Of a DNA stretch of 64,000 nt, positions 46,076-54,972 are shown one piece after another. The stretch comes from UBA11986 sp031402435 (lineage in GTDB: Bacteria; Bacteroidota; Ignavibacteria; UBA10030; UBA6906). Location: positions 1 to 64,000 of the forward strand of contig JANNSJ010000058.1 of NCBI GenBank assembly GCA_031402435.1, in the 5' to 3' direction. Within the stretch, counting starts at the first letter, position 1; each line of letters begins with the position of its first letter. The position numbers and the translations under genes are program-made. Below the pieces are notes generated by a model. That model did no database searches. It saw only the letters and a list, made by a program, of their open reading frames with translations, and had not been told where the DNA came from.

Positions 46076-46542
46076 AAGAAGATGAATCGCCTGGTTTGTT
46101 GGAACTTCTAGGCGGCGAGTCGATAGAGATACCCTCCACCGGCAAAGTTGGCAGCGTCAAATGTCCGCTCAAAAGTTCCAGCACGCATCTCTTCGTTCAC
46201 CAGTGTTAAAACCTCACGCCCCATCACGTCAGACACTTCAACGAAACTAACCTCCAATGCTGATATCTGAAACCCTATTCTAGTTCTTGGATTGAACGGG
46301 TTTGGATAGTTTTGCAGCAATCCAGGTTGAGAAGCGATGTCTGCGTTCTCAAGACCTTGAATACATGTTGTCCCACCCCAGTACGCTCGAACGTCAGTTC
46401 CCCCGCCACACACGACCACGGTTCCATTTCTTGAGTTCAAGTCCACGGTTTGCAGTGGAAAATAGTAGCTTAGCCGTGACTGATTTCGTAGCCACCTGTT
46501 ACTAATAAATACATTGATTTCATTGGGTTTCCGAAACAACAA
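46076..46542 (-). pseudogene. Remnant of a T9SS-secreted protein: C-terminal sorting domain with internal stop
   Basis: The minus strand encodes LLQNYPNPFNPRTRIGF, then DVMGREVLTLVNEEM and GGGYLYRLAA, a type IX secretion sorting domain of the Ignavibacteria/Bacteroidota type. A TAG codon (46108-46110) interrupts it. In the same frame beyond the stop the sequence continues KFQQTRRFIFL, the normal end of such domains (FxQTRKMxxL). The upstream part has no ATG or ribosome-binding site and no recognisable passenger domain. The gene is therefore truncated at the 5' side and carries a nonsense codon. It is the best phylogenetic marker in the window. Confidence 0.8.
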
Positions 46543-46651
46543 AAAATAATCTCATAAACCAATTGAAAACATTAGACAAAATTTGCGCGTTCCAAAAACA
46601 CTATTTATATGTAGAGGGAACGGGAGAGGGAAAGAGAATCTCGTTCTGTTA

Positions 46652-46680
46652 ATTCATTAATTCATCCATTCATTCATTCA
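46652..46680. repeat. Imperfect TTCA tetranucleotide repeat in a leader region
   Basis: Six TTCA-containing units (ATTCATTAATTCATCC, then three clean ATTC units) run up to the Shine-Dalgarno of the 69-residue gene. Such short repeats can change copy number by slippage. Confidence 0.6.
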
Positions 46681-46693
46681 AAGGAGATATATT

Positions 46694-46903
46694 ATGATGA
46701 TTTCTGCTGTGCGGGGTGTTCAAGAGAAGTTCCATTTACACATTGACTTCCTTGAAGAAGATATGGACGTGGATATTCACGCAACGCCGTTCCACATCTG
46801 TTGTGCCATAACACACGTTGCGGCTTCGTTAACACCAGAAACGCTTGGCGGCCTGGTTACAATGCTACGTAGTGTGCTTGACGAGAAAGTGTCGTCCAAC
46901 TAA
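46694..46903 (+). CDS. Small hypothetical protein (69 residues)
   Basis: I do not recognise this protein. It is supported by a strong AAGGAG Shine-Dalgarno 7 nt before the ATG and by a possible promoter (TTGCGC, 17 nt, TATATG) in the 150-nt upstream gap. The product is acidic in its middle (DFLEEDMDVDIHA), has two adjacent Cys (HICCAI) and a predicted C-terminal helix, and lacks a signal peptide or membrane segment. It stands alone between the T9SS remnant and a convergent VWA gene. ATG at 46697 is an alternative start. Confidence 0.6.
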   Translation: MMISAVRGVQEKFHLHIDFLEEDMDVDIHATPFHICCAITHVAASLTPETLGGLVTMLRSVLDEKVSSN

Positions 46904-47006
46904 GGTAGGTGGATGTTTTTAGGCTCAAAGAAATAGGAGATACCCCAATTTGAGGAGGAACCCTCGACTTCAATTCACAATCAACACAGTCCGATCGACA
47001 TGCATG

Positions 47007-49208
47007 TCACAGCATCCCGCTCCTCTTACGGATGAACCACTCGGTGCCAAACAGCAGGATAACGATGGCAAGTGAATAGCGCCAGTTCCAAATCTCAAAT
47101 GTGCTCGTCCGGATAGACTCACGCGAACTAAACGACGGTTGCGTTGTGATGTCGTTAACCAACGTTGAGAGATCGTCGGGAGAGTAGTACTTGCCGCCGG
47201 ACCGCCCTGCGAGCTGACGCAAGAGTTGGGCATTCATCCTCGTGTCCTGAAACTCCAGGTTCAATTCCCCGATCGTGAATCGTCCGTTATCGCCACCGAG
47301 TTGTTGTCCATCCGTCTGGGCCGATGCGTTGAATGTGTAGTCACCTTCTCCCAATCCATCAATCGAGCCTTCGTAACGTCCGCTGCCAATCGGTCGAAGC
47401 ATCGTCGTGAATTCCTTCCCAGCCTGTTTTACGCTGACTCGGAGCTGAGCGTTATCAACCGGCTGCGCAGTTGCATCGTAGACCTGTCCGGTGAACTCAA
47501 CAGGCTCTCCCTGTGTGTAGGATTCCTTTGTTGTTGCCACCTTGACCGGGCGGGAGTCTTCTTTCGTGGTGAGCCACTTGATGCTGTTGGAGAGAAATGC
47601 TGACAAGAGCTGTTCGGTTTCGGGAGTTCCCTGCGCCATCAATCTCCATCTCCAGATACCGTAGCCGAGAATGGCGATGGACTTTTGTTTGTTGACGTTG
47701 CGGGTCAAAATGAGCGGCTCGTTCAACACAACTCCCTGAATGCGCGAGAACCCGAGTGTTGTTGCCTCCGGTTTTGCTTTAAATGATGTTTGCGTTTTGA
47801 AGATGGGGGGAAGCTTGTTCCACCCGCTCAATCCATCACTCTGCGGGATGTCGAGAATCGGGTTCGACCGTTGCGTTTCTGACGGCTGGAAAAAGACATA
47901 ATCTTCCGAAGTCGAAACATTGACAACCGTAAACGGAAGTACACTCCCCAGTGTTTGAAGCTTTCCATATTCAACCGCCTTGCCGTTCACGAACAGCACC
48001 GGCTTTGATCGTTGAGCGATCGATGCTGCCACGAGGTCGAGGCTGTTTGTCGATGAAGTCGGATAGCCAACGAGGACGATGCAATCGGCGGAGTCAAGAG
48101 CTTGATTTGAAAGTGTCCCTTCATAGAAGCCGCCGGATGCCTTTTGAGAGAATGAGCGGACGTCAAGATTCTTTTCTTCCGCCAATGTTTGCTTGATGAT
48201 GGAGAGATCGGACGACGGGCCGCCGGCGAGAATGAGCACTCGCAATTTACTTTTCAGCACCTTCGCATAGAACGGCTTCGCATTGTTCTTTGTGGTCAGT
48301 TCATCAGGCAAGGAGGAGGTTCTCACCGAATATTTTTTGAGCCCTTCGCCTTCCGGTGTGTAGGTGAGTCGCACGGGGTATTCCCGAGTCCCAGGACCAA
48401 GAGAGACCGTCTTGCGATCGAGCTCTCTATTTCCTTCATGCAACGTCACTTCAATTGTTTCCCCATCATATCCCGAGCTTTTGATCGTCACATCAACTGG
48501 AGCTTGTGTTTCACTGTACACAATGTCATTCGAAGCAATTCGGGAAATCGACACGTCCTTCTGTTCAGATGAATCTCCGATGCCGACGGCAAACACCGGA
48601 ACGCCAAGTTGTTCCGAAGCGTAGACCGGGTTCTGGCCGAGGTTGTACGTTCCATCCGTTATCAGCAACGCAGCGTGAATGTTTTGCTGTTCTTTCTCAT
48701 TTGAAAGAAGGCGCAGGGAGGCAGAGATATCAGTTGCATCTTCGTTGAGGGGGAGCGAATCCGGAATCTGTGGTGTTGACTTTGGCGCTGAGCCAAATGT
48801 ATAATAGCGAATCGTTGCGTGCCCGCCCAGCTCTTTGAGAGAAGAGGACGAGAGAATATTGTGCAGAGTGACTCTCCTCTTGCCTGATCTGTCGGCAATC
48901 TCCATGCTCTTGCTGTTGTCAATAAGGATGGCGATGACAGGTTCCTGTTGCGATGTAAACACAAGGCGAAGAAGCGGCTCAAAGAGAAAAGCCAGCAGCA
49001 AAAACAGAGATGCGCTACGCAACACCGTTAAGGTGATGCGCTTTGTCTTGCCTACCGGCGGAATGGTGTATCGGTAGATGAAATAGGAAACGGCAACGGC
49101 GGCAACAAGCAGCAGGATGATGATGAACGCGGAAGAAGTAAAACTAAGCTCGATATGAGGCATGAGTGCGATTTCAGATTTCCGGATGGGGCGATATACC
49201 CCCATCAT
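47007..49208 (-). CDS. Membrane-anchored VWA-domain protein with amidotransferase-like segment
   Basis: This 733-residue protein has two N-terminal membrane helices (about 24-46 and 58-80). A periplasmic von Willebrand A domain follows, whose metal site is D97-N-S99-K-S101, then a beta-sandwich region. Near 315-430 a segment (LRVLILAGGPSSDL, then DCIVLVGYP and PVLFVNGK) resembles a class I glutamine-amidotransferase fold without its catalytic residues. A further Ig-like part and a final membrane helix with RKR tail (about 709-725) complete it. The gene lies 6 nt after the MoxR gene, so the VWA domain is its likely partner. ATG at 49163 (MPHIELSF) may be the true start. Confidence 0.82.
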   Translation of the reverse strand: MMGVYRPIRKSEIALMPHIELSFTSSAFIIILLLVAAVAVSYFIYRYTIPPVGKTKRITLTVLRSASLFLLLAFLFEPLLRLVFTSQQEPVIAILIDNSKSMEIADRSGKRRVTLHNILSSSSLKELGGHATIRYYTFGSAPKSTPQIPDSLPLNEDATDISASLRLLSNEKEQQNIHAALLITDGTYNLGQNPVYASEQLGVPVFAVGIGDSSEQKDVSISRIASNDIVYSETQAPVDVTIKSSGYDGETIEVTLHEGNRELDRKTVSLGPGTREYPVRLTYTPEGEGLKKYSVRTSSLPDELTTKNNAKPFYAKVLKSKLRVLILAGGPSSDLSIIKQTLAEEKNLDVRSFSQKASGGFYEGTLSNQALDSADCIVLVGYPTSSTNSLDLVAASIAQRSKPVLFVNGKAVEYGKLQTLGSVLPFTVVNVSTSEDYVFFQPSETQRSNPILDIPQSDGLSGWNKLPPIFKTQTSFKAKPEATTLGFSRIQGVVLNEPLILTRNVNKQKSIAILGYGIWRWRLMAQGTPETEQLLSAFLSNSIKWLTTKEDSRPVKVATTKESYTQGEPVEFTGQVYDATAQPVDNAQLRVSVKQAGKEFTTMLRPIGSGRYEGSIDGLGEGDYTFNASAQTDGQQLGGDNGRFTIGELNLEFQDTRMNAQLLRQLAGRSGGKYYSPDDLSTLVNDITTQPSFSSRESIRTSTFEIWNWRYSLAIVILLFGTEWFIRKRSGML

Positions 49209-49214
49209 TCAAAC

Positions 49215-50222
49215 TTACGTCGTCTCCTTGACGAGCCTGTCAACAATATCGATTGCAGATACACCATCTGCCTCGGCGTTGAAGTTGGGGACAATACGAT
49301 GGCGCAGTACAGGTCCGGCCATCTGCCTCACGTCATCGATATCGGGCGTATGGCGGCCAGTGAGAAGCGACCGTGTCTTTGCCCCTAGGATCAAATACTG
49401 TGATGCGCGTGGACCGGCACCCCAGCTTAACCAATCGTTCACAAACTTGGGGGCTTCGCTTGACTTAGGGCGTGAGCGCGTTGAGAGACGCACGGCATAT
49501 TCAATCACGTTGTCTGCGACGGGGACCCGGCGCACAAGTTCCTGGTACATCGTGATCTGGTTTCCTGTTAATACGTGGTTCAACTGCGGAGTGAACATGC
49601 TTGTTGTGGATTTCACGATCTGGACTTCTTCTTGCCGTGAAGGATAATCCAACCAGAGATTGAACATGAATCGGTCGAGTTGCGCTTCTGGAAGCGGGTA
49701 CGTTCCTTCCTGCTCGATCGGGTTCTGCGTTGCAAGCACGAAGAACGGCTCGCTCAGTGTGTAGGTGTGTCCCGCCGCCGTGACACGATGCTCTTGCATT
49801 GCTTCAAGCAGCGCCGCCTGTGTTTTTGGCGGTGTGCGGTTGACTTCATCTGCCAGAACGATGTTCGCAAATACCGGTCCCTGGATAAACTTGAAGGCCT
49901 TTGCGCCGGTGGCCTGGTTTTCTTCGATGATCTCCGTTCCGGTAATGTCGCTCGGCATCAGATCAGGAGTAAACTGAATGCGGTTGAATTTCAGGTCAAG
50001 TACTTGCGAAAGAGTTCGGATGAGCAGCGTCTTTGCCAGTCCCGGAACGCCAACAAGCAGGCAGTGGCCGCGTGAAAGGAGGGCAATAAGCAAGTGCTCG
50101 ACGATAACATCCTGTCCAACGATGACTTTGGCAATCTCTTTTCGCAACACAGAAAACGACTCGTTGAGCTGTCGTGCAGCATCAACGTCGTTCAACTTCT
50201 CAGCAAATTCGGATTTTGACAC
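49215..50222 (-). CDS. MoxR-family AAA+ ATPase
   Basis: The 335-residue product is a typical MoxR ATPase: Walker A GVPGLAKT at 58-65, Walker B LADE at 122-125 followed by VNRTPPKTQAALLEAMQE, ATQNPIEQEGTYPLPEAQLDRF, and a C-terminal lid ending in VDRLV. MoxR proteins are thought to act as chaperone-like maturation factors with VWA partners. The start is GTG at 50222, preceded by AAAGGAA. A DUF58 gene, common between moxR and VWA genes, is missing here. Confidence 0.95.
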   Translation of the reverse strand: MSKSEFAEKLNDVDAARQLNESFSVLRKEIAKVIVGQDVIVEHLLIALLSRGHCLLVGVPGLAKTLLIRTLSQVLDLKFNRIQFTPDLMPSDITGTEIIEENQATGAKAFKFIQGPVFANIVLADEVNRTPPKTQAALLEAMQEHRVTAAGHTYTLSEPFFVLATQNPIEQEGTYPLPEAQLDRFMFNLWLDYPSRQEEVQIVKSTTSMFTPQLNHVLTGNQITMYQELVRRVPVADNVIEYAVRLSTRSRPKSSEAPKFVNDWLSWGAGPRASQYLILGAKTRSLLTGRHTPDIDDVRQMAGPVLRHRIVPNFNAEADGVSAIDIVDRLVKETT

Positions 50223-50268
50223 TGTTGTTCCTTTGGTTACACGGACCCGGTTCTCTACAATGAAGAGC

Positions 50269-51534
50269 TTACAGCCTTGACTGCCAATAGATTTTGCCCT
50301 TCAACTCTTCCAACCACGTTTGATAGTCTTTGGTGCGCTTATAGTTCAACGCAATTGCCTCAATGCGCTGGTAATCACCGTCGATTGTTAGTGCGTGCGC
50401 AGGTGTGCGTCTCTTCATCCATACGATATGGTAACCATAATTGTTGCCGCTGACGAGTTTTGCGGGCTTGCTGATATCGCCTTCTTTCAACACGGCAACG
50501 GTCGGGTACAGCTCTTTATCAATGCCATCAAGCTCCGCCGTGCCGAGGCTTCCGCCGACCAAAGCGGTCGCCTCATCCTGAGAATATTTTTTGGCAAGTT
50601 CGGCGAAGTTTGCTCCGGCAAGCAATGCGTTGCGCAGAGAGTCGAGTAAAGTTATGGCAACCTTGTCGCTGGACTCAGTCCGCGGAACGCGGATCAGGAT
50701 ATGGCGGGGATGAACGGCGTCGCCTCTACGGTCAAGCAGTTGAATAATGTGAATACCAAACTCCGTTTCGACCAATCCCGAGAGTTGTTTTTCTCCGAGC
50801 GAGAACACGGCGGCTTCAAATTCTTTCACAAACTGTCCCCGCCGCACAAAGCCAAGGTCGCCTCCCTGAGTTGCAGAACCCGGGTCTTCGGAATGACGTT
50901 TTGCAAGCTCGGCGAAGTCGGTCCCCGCTGTGATGCTATCAAGAATAGCCTGGGCCTTGGCACGCGCAACATCGTGCGCAGTCTTATCGAATCCGGGCTT
51001 TATGAAAATGTGAGCGAGTTCAACCTCTTCGGGGACCTGTCCGATGCTATCCTTGTATGTCTGGAAGAACTCCTCGACCTGTCGCCTGCTGATGCTCGTT
51101 GCCCCGTAGCGTTGTTGCTGGAGCCGCTGCGTGAGAAGGTTCTTTCTCATCTCTTCGCGGAACTCCCGTTTGATCCTGCTGATCGGCATGGCATAGACCT
51201 CTTCGAGTTTTGCCTCGGAGCCGAACTGCTGCACGCGCTGCTGGATCACCTGGTCGAGTTGTGACTGCACCTCGTCATCGCTCACAACAACACTATCCTC
51301 AATCGCCTTGGCGAGGATAAGTTTCTCATTGACCATGGATTGCAAAACCTGCTCTTTCAAGCCGGTCGTGTTGGGGTCGAGTTTATTATTGAAGATGAAG
51401 AATTGTACCTGGGCGTTCAGCTCGGACTCGAGAATAATCTCGTTGTCCACCACGGCAACGATACGGTCAAGCACCTGTCCGTTTGCAGGAATGGCCACTA
51501 ACAGCATCACCGCCATCAGAATTTGCTTCATCAT
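50269..51534 (-). CDS. SurA-type periplasmic peptidyl-prolyl isomerase
   Basis: The product is a periplasmic chaperone and isomerase resembling SurA. From ATG at 51534 (421 residues) it begins with a signal peptide, MMKQILMAVMLLVAIPANG. A SurA-type N-terminal helical domain follows (VLDRIVAVVDNEIILESEL), then a parvulin domain at about 166-270 (LAHIFIKP to FGIHIIQL), a second, less conserved parvulin domain at about 275-375 (PRHILIRV to YGYHIVWM) and a C-terminal helix. The frame continues upstream to 51657 but that part overlaps the preceding gene and lacks a signal-peptide start; ATG at 51561 is a second choice. It should assist beta-barrel outer-membrane proteins. Confidence 0.9.
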   Translation of the reverse strand: MMKQILMAVMLLVAIPANGQVLDRIVAVVDNEIILESELNAQVQFFIFNNKLDPNTTGLKEQVLQSMVNEKLILAKAIEDSVVVSDDEVQSQLDQVIQQRVQQFGSEAKLEEVYAMPISRIKREFREEMRKNLLTQRLQQQRYGATSISRRQVEEFFQTYKDSIGQVPEEVELAHIFIKPGFDKTAHDVARAKAQAILDSITAGTDFAELAKRHSEDPGSATQGGDLGFVRRGQFVKEFEAAVFSLGEKQLSGLVETEFGIHIIQLLDRRGDAVHPRHILIRVPRTESSDKVAITLLDSLRNALLAGANFAELAKKYSQDEATALVGGSLGTAELDGIDKELYPTVAVLKEGDISKPAKLVSGNNYGYHIVWMKRRTPAHALTIDGDYQRIEAIALNYKRTKDYQTWLEELKGKIYWQSRL

Positions 51535-51553
51535 GGATGTTGTTTCCGCCGGG

Positions 51554-52411
51554 TTATTCATTGACAACGGAGGATGAGTCATCGAAACGGACCTCAACAG
51601 AATGTGTCGTGCGCAATCCAGTAAGCAGCTTTTCGTACCACAGGCGACGTTTTTCAATCAGGATTCTATCGCGTATTTCGCCGTGGATGTATGCCAATTC
51701 GGGTAATTCACCCTGCTTCTTCTGACCATGAGTAAAGAGGACATAGTACCCAGCGTTGGTCTTGGCGGCAAACGACACCTCATCCTTCACCATATTTCTC
51801 GCAAGCTTCCAGAGTTCTGTGGGATAGAGAGTGCTTTGTGTGAAGTACTGGCGTGCTGCGGTTTGCAGGAGGTGGGACTTCACCAGAGAATCGCTTTGTG
51901 TTGCCGCCACGGCATCATTCCACGCGGTTCCCCGAACCAACTTGTCGCGAAACGTATTGGCTGCATCCCGGTCGTCAAACAACCCATAACTCATGTTGAC
52001 CAAATCTTCACGCAGGCGAAATGCCTCGCCTCCCCCGTTGTACAGTGCAACAATCTCATCTTCACTTACGTTCTCCTCGCTGTACAACTCCTGCTCGAGT
52101 AGCGCTCCGATGACAAGCGTTTTGGTGGTTGTTTCGATCTGTCGGCGAAGCTGGTCGTTCTCGGGAATCCCGCGGCGCAATGCCTCCTGGTAGAGAAGCT
52201 CATTATTGACCCAGTCATTGATATACTCGCGTCGATATCCTGTTGTCCGACTGATCGTATCTTGTGATGCGACGATCTGTTCTTCCGTAAGGAGTGCTTG
52301 ATCCACACGAGCAACAAATGGTTTCTGCTGCGCTTGCTTTGAACACGCGTGTAGGAGAATGAACGCCGCTGCCGCCACCCACCATGCTATCTTCTTACTT
52401 TGTCGGGGCAA
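51554..52411 (-). CDS. Lipoprotein related to PpiC/SurA-type PPIases, probable chaperone
   Basis: The product has a hydrophobic segment (KKIAWWVAAAAFILLHAC) ending in a lipobox-like LHAC. A SurA-N-like helical domain (YINDWVNNELLYQEALRRG) and a degenerate parvulin-like region to the C-terminus follow. Catalytic parvulin residues are not evident, so it may be a chaperone without isomerase activity. Start choice is uncertain. TTG at 52411 with AAGAG five bases upstream puts the signal sequence at the N-terminus and overlaps the previous gene by 17 nt. An ATG at 52468 would add 19 residues. It lies between two other PPIase genes on the same strand. Confidence 0.75.
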   Translation of the reverse strand: MPRQSKKIAWWVAAAAFILLHACSKQAQQKPFVARVDQALLTEEQIVASQDTISRTTGYRREYINDWVNNELLYQEALRRGIPENDQLRRQIETTTKTLVIGALLEQELYSEENVSEDEIVALYNGGGEAFRLREDLVNMSYGLFDDRDAANTFRDKLVRGTAWNDAVAATQSDSLVKSHLLQTAARQYFTQSTLYPTELWKLARNMVKDEVSFAAKTNAGYYVLFTHGQKKQGELPELAYIHGEIRDRILIEKRRLWYEKLLTGLRTTHSVEVRFDDSSSVVNE

Positions 52412-54740
52412 ATGCGCTCTTGAGAGCTTCTTTGTATTCGACAACAGGATATTTCTTCCGAAGTCCATCGATCCATTCTTTTTCCAGGCGTTTCGATTCA
52501 TATTCCTGAAACGAACTGGACACTTCGGTTCCTGCTTCTTCAAACGTCTTTTGGCGCAGCGGTTCCTTTTTGTTCAGCCGGACTATCATGACGCTGCTCT
52601 TTGACATCAACGGAGTGGAGATCGCTCCAACCTGGAGTGAATCAGCCTTCATCGTGCGCTCATCGGTCGTGACGGGAAGAAGAGCCGTCTCGACCCTACC
52701 GATGACCATTGGACGGCGCGCAATGATGTCGGCTTTCACACGGAGGTTCAGTGCGTTCTTATCTTTCAAATCATTAGCCATAGCTTTTCTGTTGTATGGT
52801 TGACTGAAAGGTGAAACCCTGTCTTCTCCGATATTTTCTTTCTTGAAGTAAGCTTTGATCGCATCGGCCCGCTGGGTGGCCAGCTTTTGGTTCTGTGTTT
52901 TCTTTGCCGATGTGTCCGGGTAGGAGGTAAGCTGAACCCTGAGCCCTGCATCTGCTTTGAGTTGATCCACAAGAGGTTTGAGAATTTTTATCATCTGCGG
53001 ACCAAGCTTTGCAGAGTTGGCCGTGAACTCCACCTGGAAACTGGACTTCTGTGCCATACGAACAGAATCTGCAGCGGCAATGTCTTCGAGTTTTTTTCCT
53101 GCTTGTGCTTGTGTGTATATCAAGTGGGCAACCGAGTCGTTGGCCGCGCGCACCTCGGTGAAGTCCACTCTGTCCGGAAACATGAACTTGTTGCTGTTGT
53201 TGTTGAAGTAAGCCTTCAACACCGAATCGTTCACGGCGACGCTATTCCAAACGCGATCCTGTTCGATCTGATATAACAGGATACCGTCCGTATATTCCTT
53301 CATAATCGCCGCAAACTCGGGGCTGTCCTTCTCGAGAGTCTCGGCCCTTACCGCAAAGACCAATGACTCGGAAATCTTGTCGACCATATTCCGGATACCG
53401 GGATCGCGCAAGGGGGTGTTGTTGAAATCTGGTCGTGCGTTGGTGAGTTTTACCATGCTGTCGACGGAAACGCTACGATTGCCGAATGTAATCAGCGCCG
53501 CGGAGCGGACCGCGGCCGGTATCGTAGACCACCAGGCAGAGTCCTTTGTTGTTTTGTTAGAGTCGCATCCGGCAATAAACCTGCGAAGAGTTTCTTCGTG
53601 GAGCATGAACAGCGTTTCTTTTTTAACCTTGCCAAAGTAGGATTTATAATCATCCTGGAAGCGTGTCTGCTGATATAATTGCTGTATATCCTTTTTTGAA
53701 TCCTCAAAACTCTTTGCAGGATGCTCGTCGTAGCATTTGATAAGATGGAAACCGTACACCGTGCGAACGATTCCCGATGTTTCCCCCGGCTTCAGGCTTT
53801 GCACAACCTCGTCAAACGATTGGATCCACCGTCGTCGCTGGAACCAGCCAAGGTCGCCGCCTTTGGATGCAGAACCGGGATCGCCGGAGTTGCGTTGCGC
53901 AAGTTCGGCGAAGTCAAAGCCCGTCTTCAGACTGTCCTGAATCTTCTTGATGGTCTCGTACGCCTTCAGTGTGTCCTCGGGACTCGGGTCTTGTTTCTCA
54001 AAGCGAATCATGATGTGGCTTGCCTTGATTTCACCGCGGGCCGGTTTCTTGCCCACAAGCTTGATAATGTGGAGGCCGAATTGTGTACGCACCGGCTTCA
54101 TCGTTATCTCGCCCACCTTCATTGCAGCTACAGCATCCTCAAATGGTGGCACCATCTGTCCGGCAGTGAAATAGTAGAGGTCACCTTTGTTCTGTGCGAC
54201 CGACGGGTCTTGTGAATATTGTACCGCAAGCTCTTCGAAGTTCGCTCCGGCTTTCAACTTTGTTACGATCGAGTCGGCTTTCATCTGCGCGGCGAGCGAT
54301 TCCTCGATGGCAGCAGTAGGGCTGACCGAGATCAAGATGTGACTTGCGCGGTATTCATTCTGCTTGCTGTCGAACATCTTCCTTACGCCGGGCGCCGTGA
54401 TCTCCCGCTCGGTCAGGAATGACGAAGCGAGGCTGGACTTATATTGATCGATCTCTGCCTGCAACTCAGGTTTCTTGTTCAATCCCAGGGCATAGGCGTC
54501 GGTAAGTTTGAGTTTGAACTTTGTAACCAGTTCAAGAAACTTCTCCCGTTCCTCTTGTGAGGTTTTGGCTGATGCCTCGCGGCTGCCATTGCTCTTTATA
54601 TAGAGGTCTTCGTACTCCTTCAGTGTTACGGGTTTGTCACCGATTTTGGCAACGATCGCATCGTGTTCTTTTGACGAGCATCCGGCAAGAAGGAGGAAGC
54701 CGGCAATGACGGAATACTTCAAGATTCGCAGGTGACTCAT
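52395..54740 (-). CDS. Parvulin-repeat lipoprotein with inserted OmpA-like domain
   Basis: The product (781 residues from ATG at 54740) is a lipoprotein with lipobox LLAGC and lipid-bearing Cys21. It has a SurA-like helical N-terminal domain and two parvulin domains (about 131-230, RASHILISV to FGLHIIKL; about 240-335, ASHIMIRF to YGFHLIK). A third, degenerate parvulin-like domain near 520-725 is interrupted at about 568-660 by a segment resembling OmpA/MotB peptidoglycan-binding domains (FTANSAKLGP, LTSYPDTS, QNQKLATQRADAI). Longer starts to 54800 are possible but the lipoprotein signal supports 54740. It probably acts in outer-membrane protein assembly at the periplasmic face. Confidence 0.82.
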   Translation of the reverse strand: MSHLRILKYSVIAGFLLLAGCSSKEHDAIVAKIGDKPVTLKEYEDLYIKSNGSREASAKTSQEEREKFLELVTKFKLKLTDAYALGLNKKPELQAEIDQYKSSLASSFLTEREITAPGVRKMFDSKQNEYRASHILISVSPTAAIEESLAAQMKADSIVTKLKAGANFEELAVQYSQDPSVAQNKGDLYYFTAGQMVPPFEDAVAAMKVGEITMKPVRTQFGLHIIKLVGKKPARGEIKASHIMIRFEKQDPSPEDTLKAYETIKKIQDSLKTGFDFAELAQRNSGDPGSASKGGDLGWFQRRRWIQSFDEVVQSLKPGETSGIVRTVYGFHLIKCYDEHPAKSFEDSKKDIQQLYQQTRFQDDYKSYFGKVKKETLFMLHEETLRRFIAGCDSNKTTKDSAWWSTIPAAVRSAALITFGNRSVSVDSMVKLTNARPDFNNTPLRDPGIRNMVDKISESLVFAVRAETLEKDSPEFAAIMKEYTDGILLYQIEQDRVWNSVAVNDSVLKAYFNNNSNKFMFPDRVDFTEVRAANDSVAHLIYTQAQAGKKLEDIAAADSVRMAQKSSFQVEFTANSAKLGPQMIKILKPLVDQLKADAGLRVQLTSYPDTSAKKTQNQKLATQRADAIKAYFKKENIGEDRVSPFSQPYNRKAMANDLKDKNALNLRVKADIIARRPMVIGRVETALLPVTTDERTMKADSLQVGAISTPLMSKSSVMIVRLNKKEPLRQKTFEEAGTEVSSSFQEYESKRLEKEWIDGLRKKYPVVEYKEALKSAFAPTK

Positions 54741-54972
54741 ACTGTCAAGAACTCCACAATTGGTTGTACGGATTGGCTTTTGATGGGATTTTCGGTACAA
54801 ATACTAACCAAAAACCGGGAGAGAAGCAAGGTACTGAGAAGCTATGACATCGGTGAGGTTTTTGAATTCGATATGAATAAATGGAGAAGTGCCACCCGAT
54901 TTCATTATATTTATCAGTGATGTTCTGTAGCATTGAATGAAACAATTTTAACGGTGATGAAGTAAGAGAAAT

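Noticed and set aside
54741..54972. Bacteroidota-type TAnnTTTG promoters in the divergent gap
   Set aside because: Nearest matches (TAGTATTTG, TATATTTAT) differ in spacing or lack the final G; no confident assignment.
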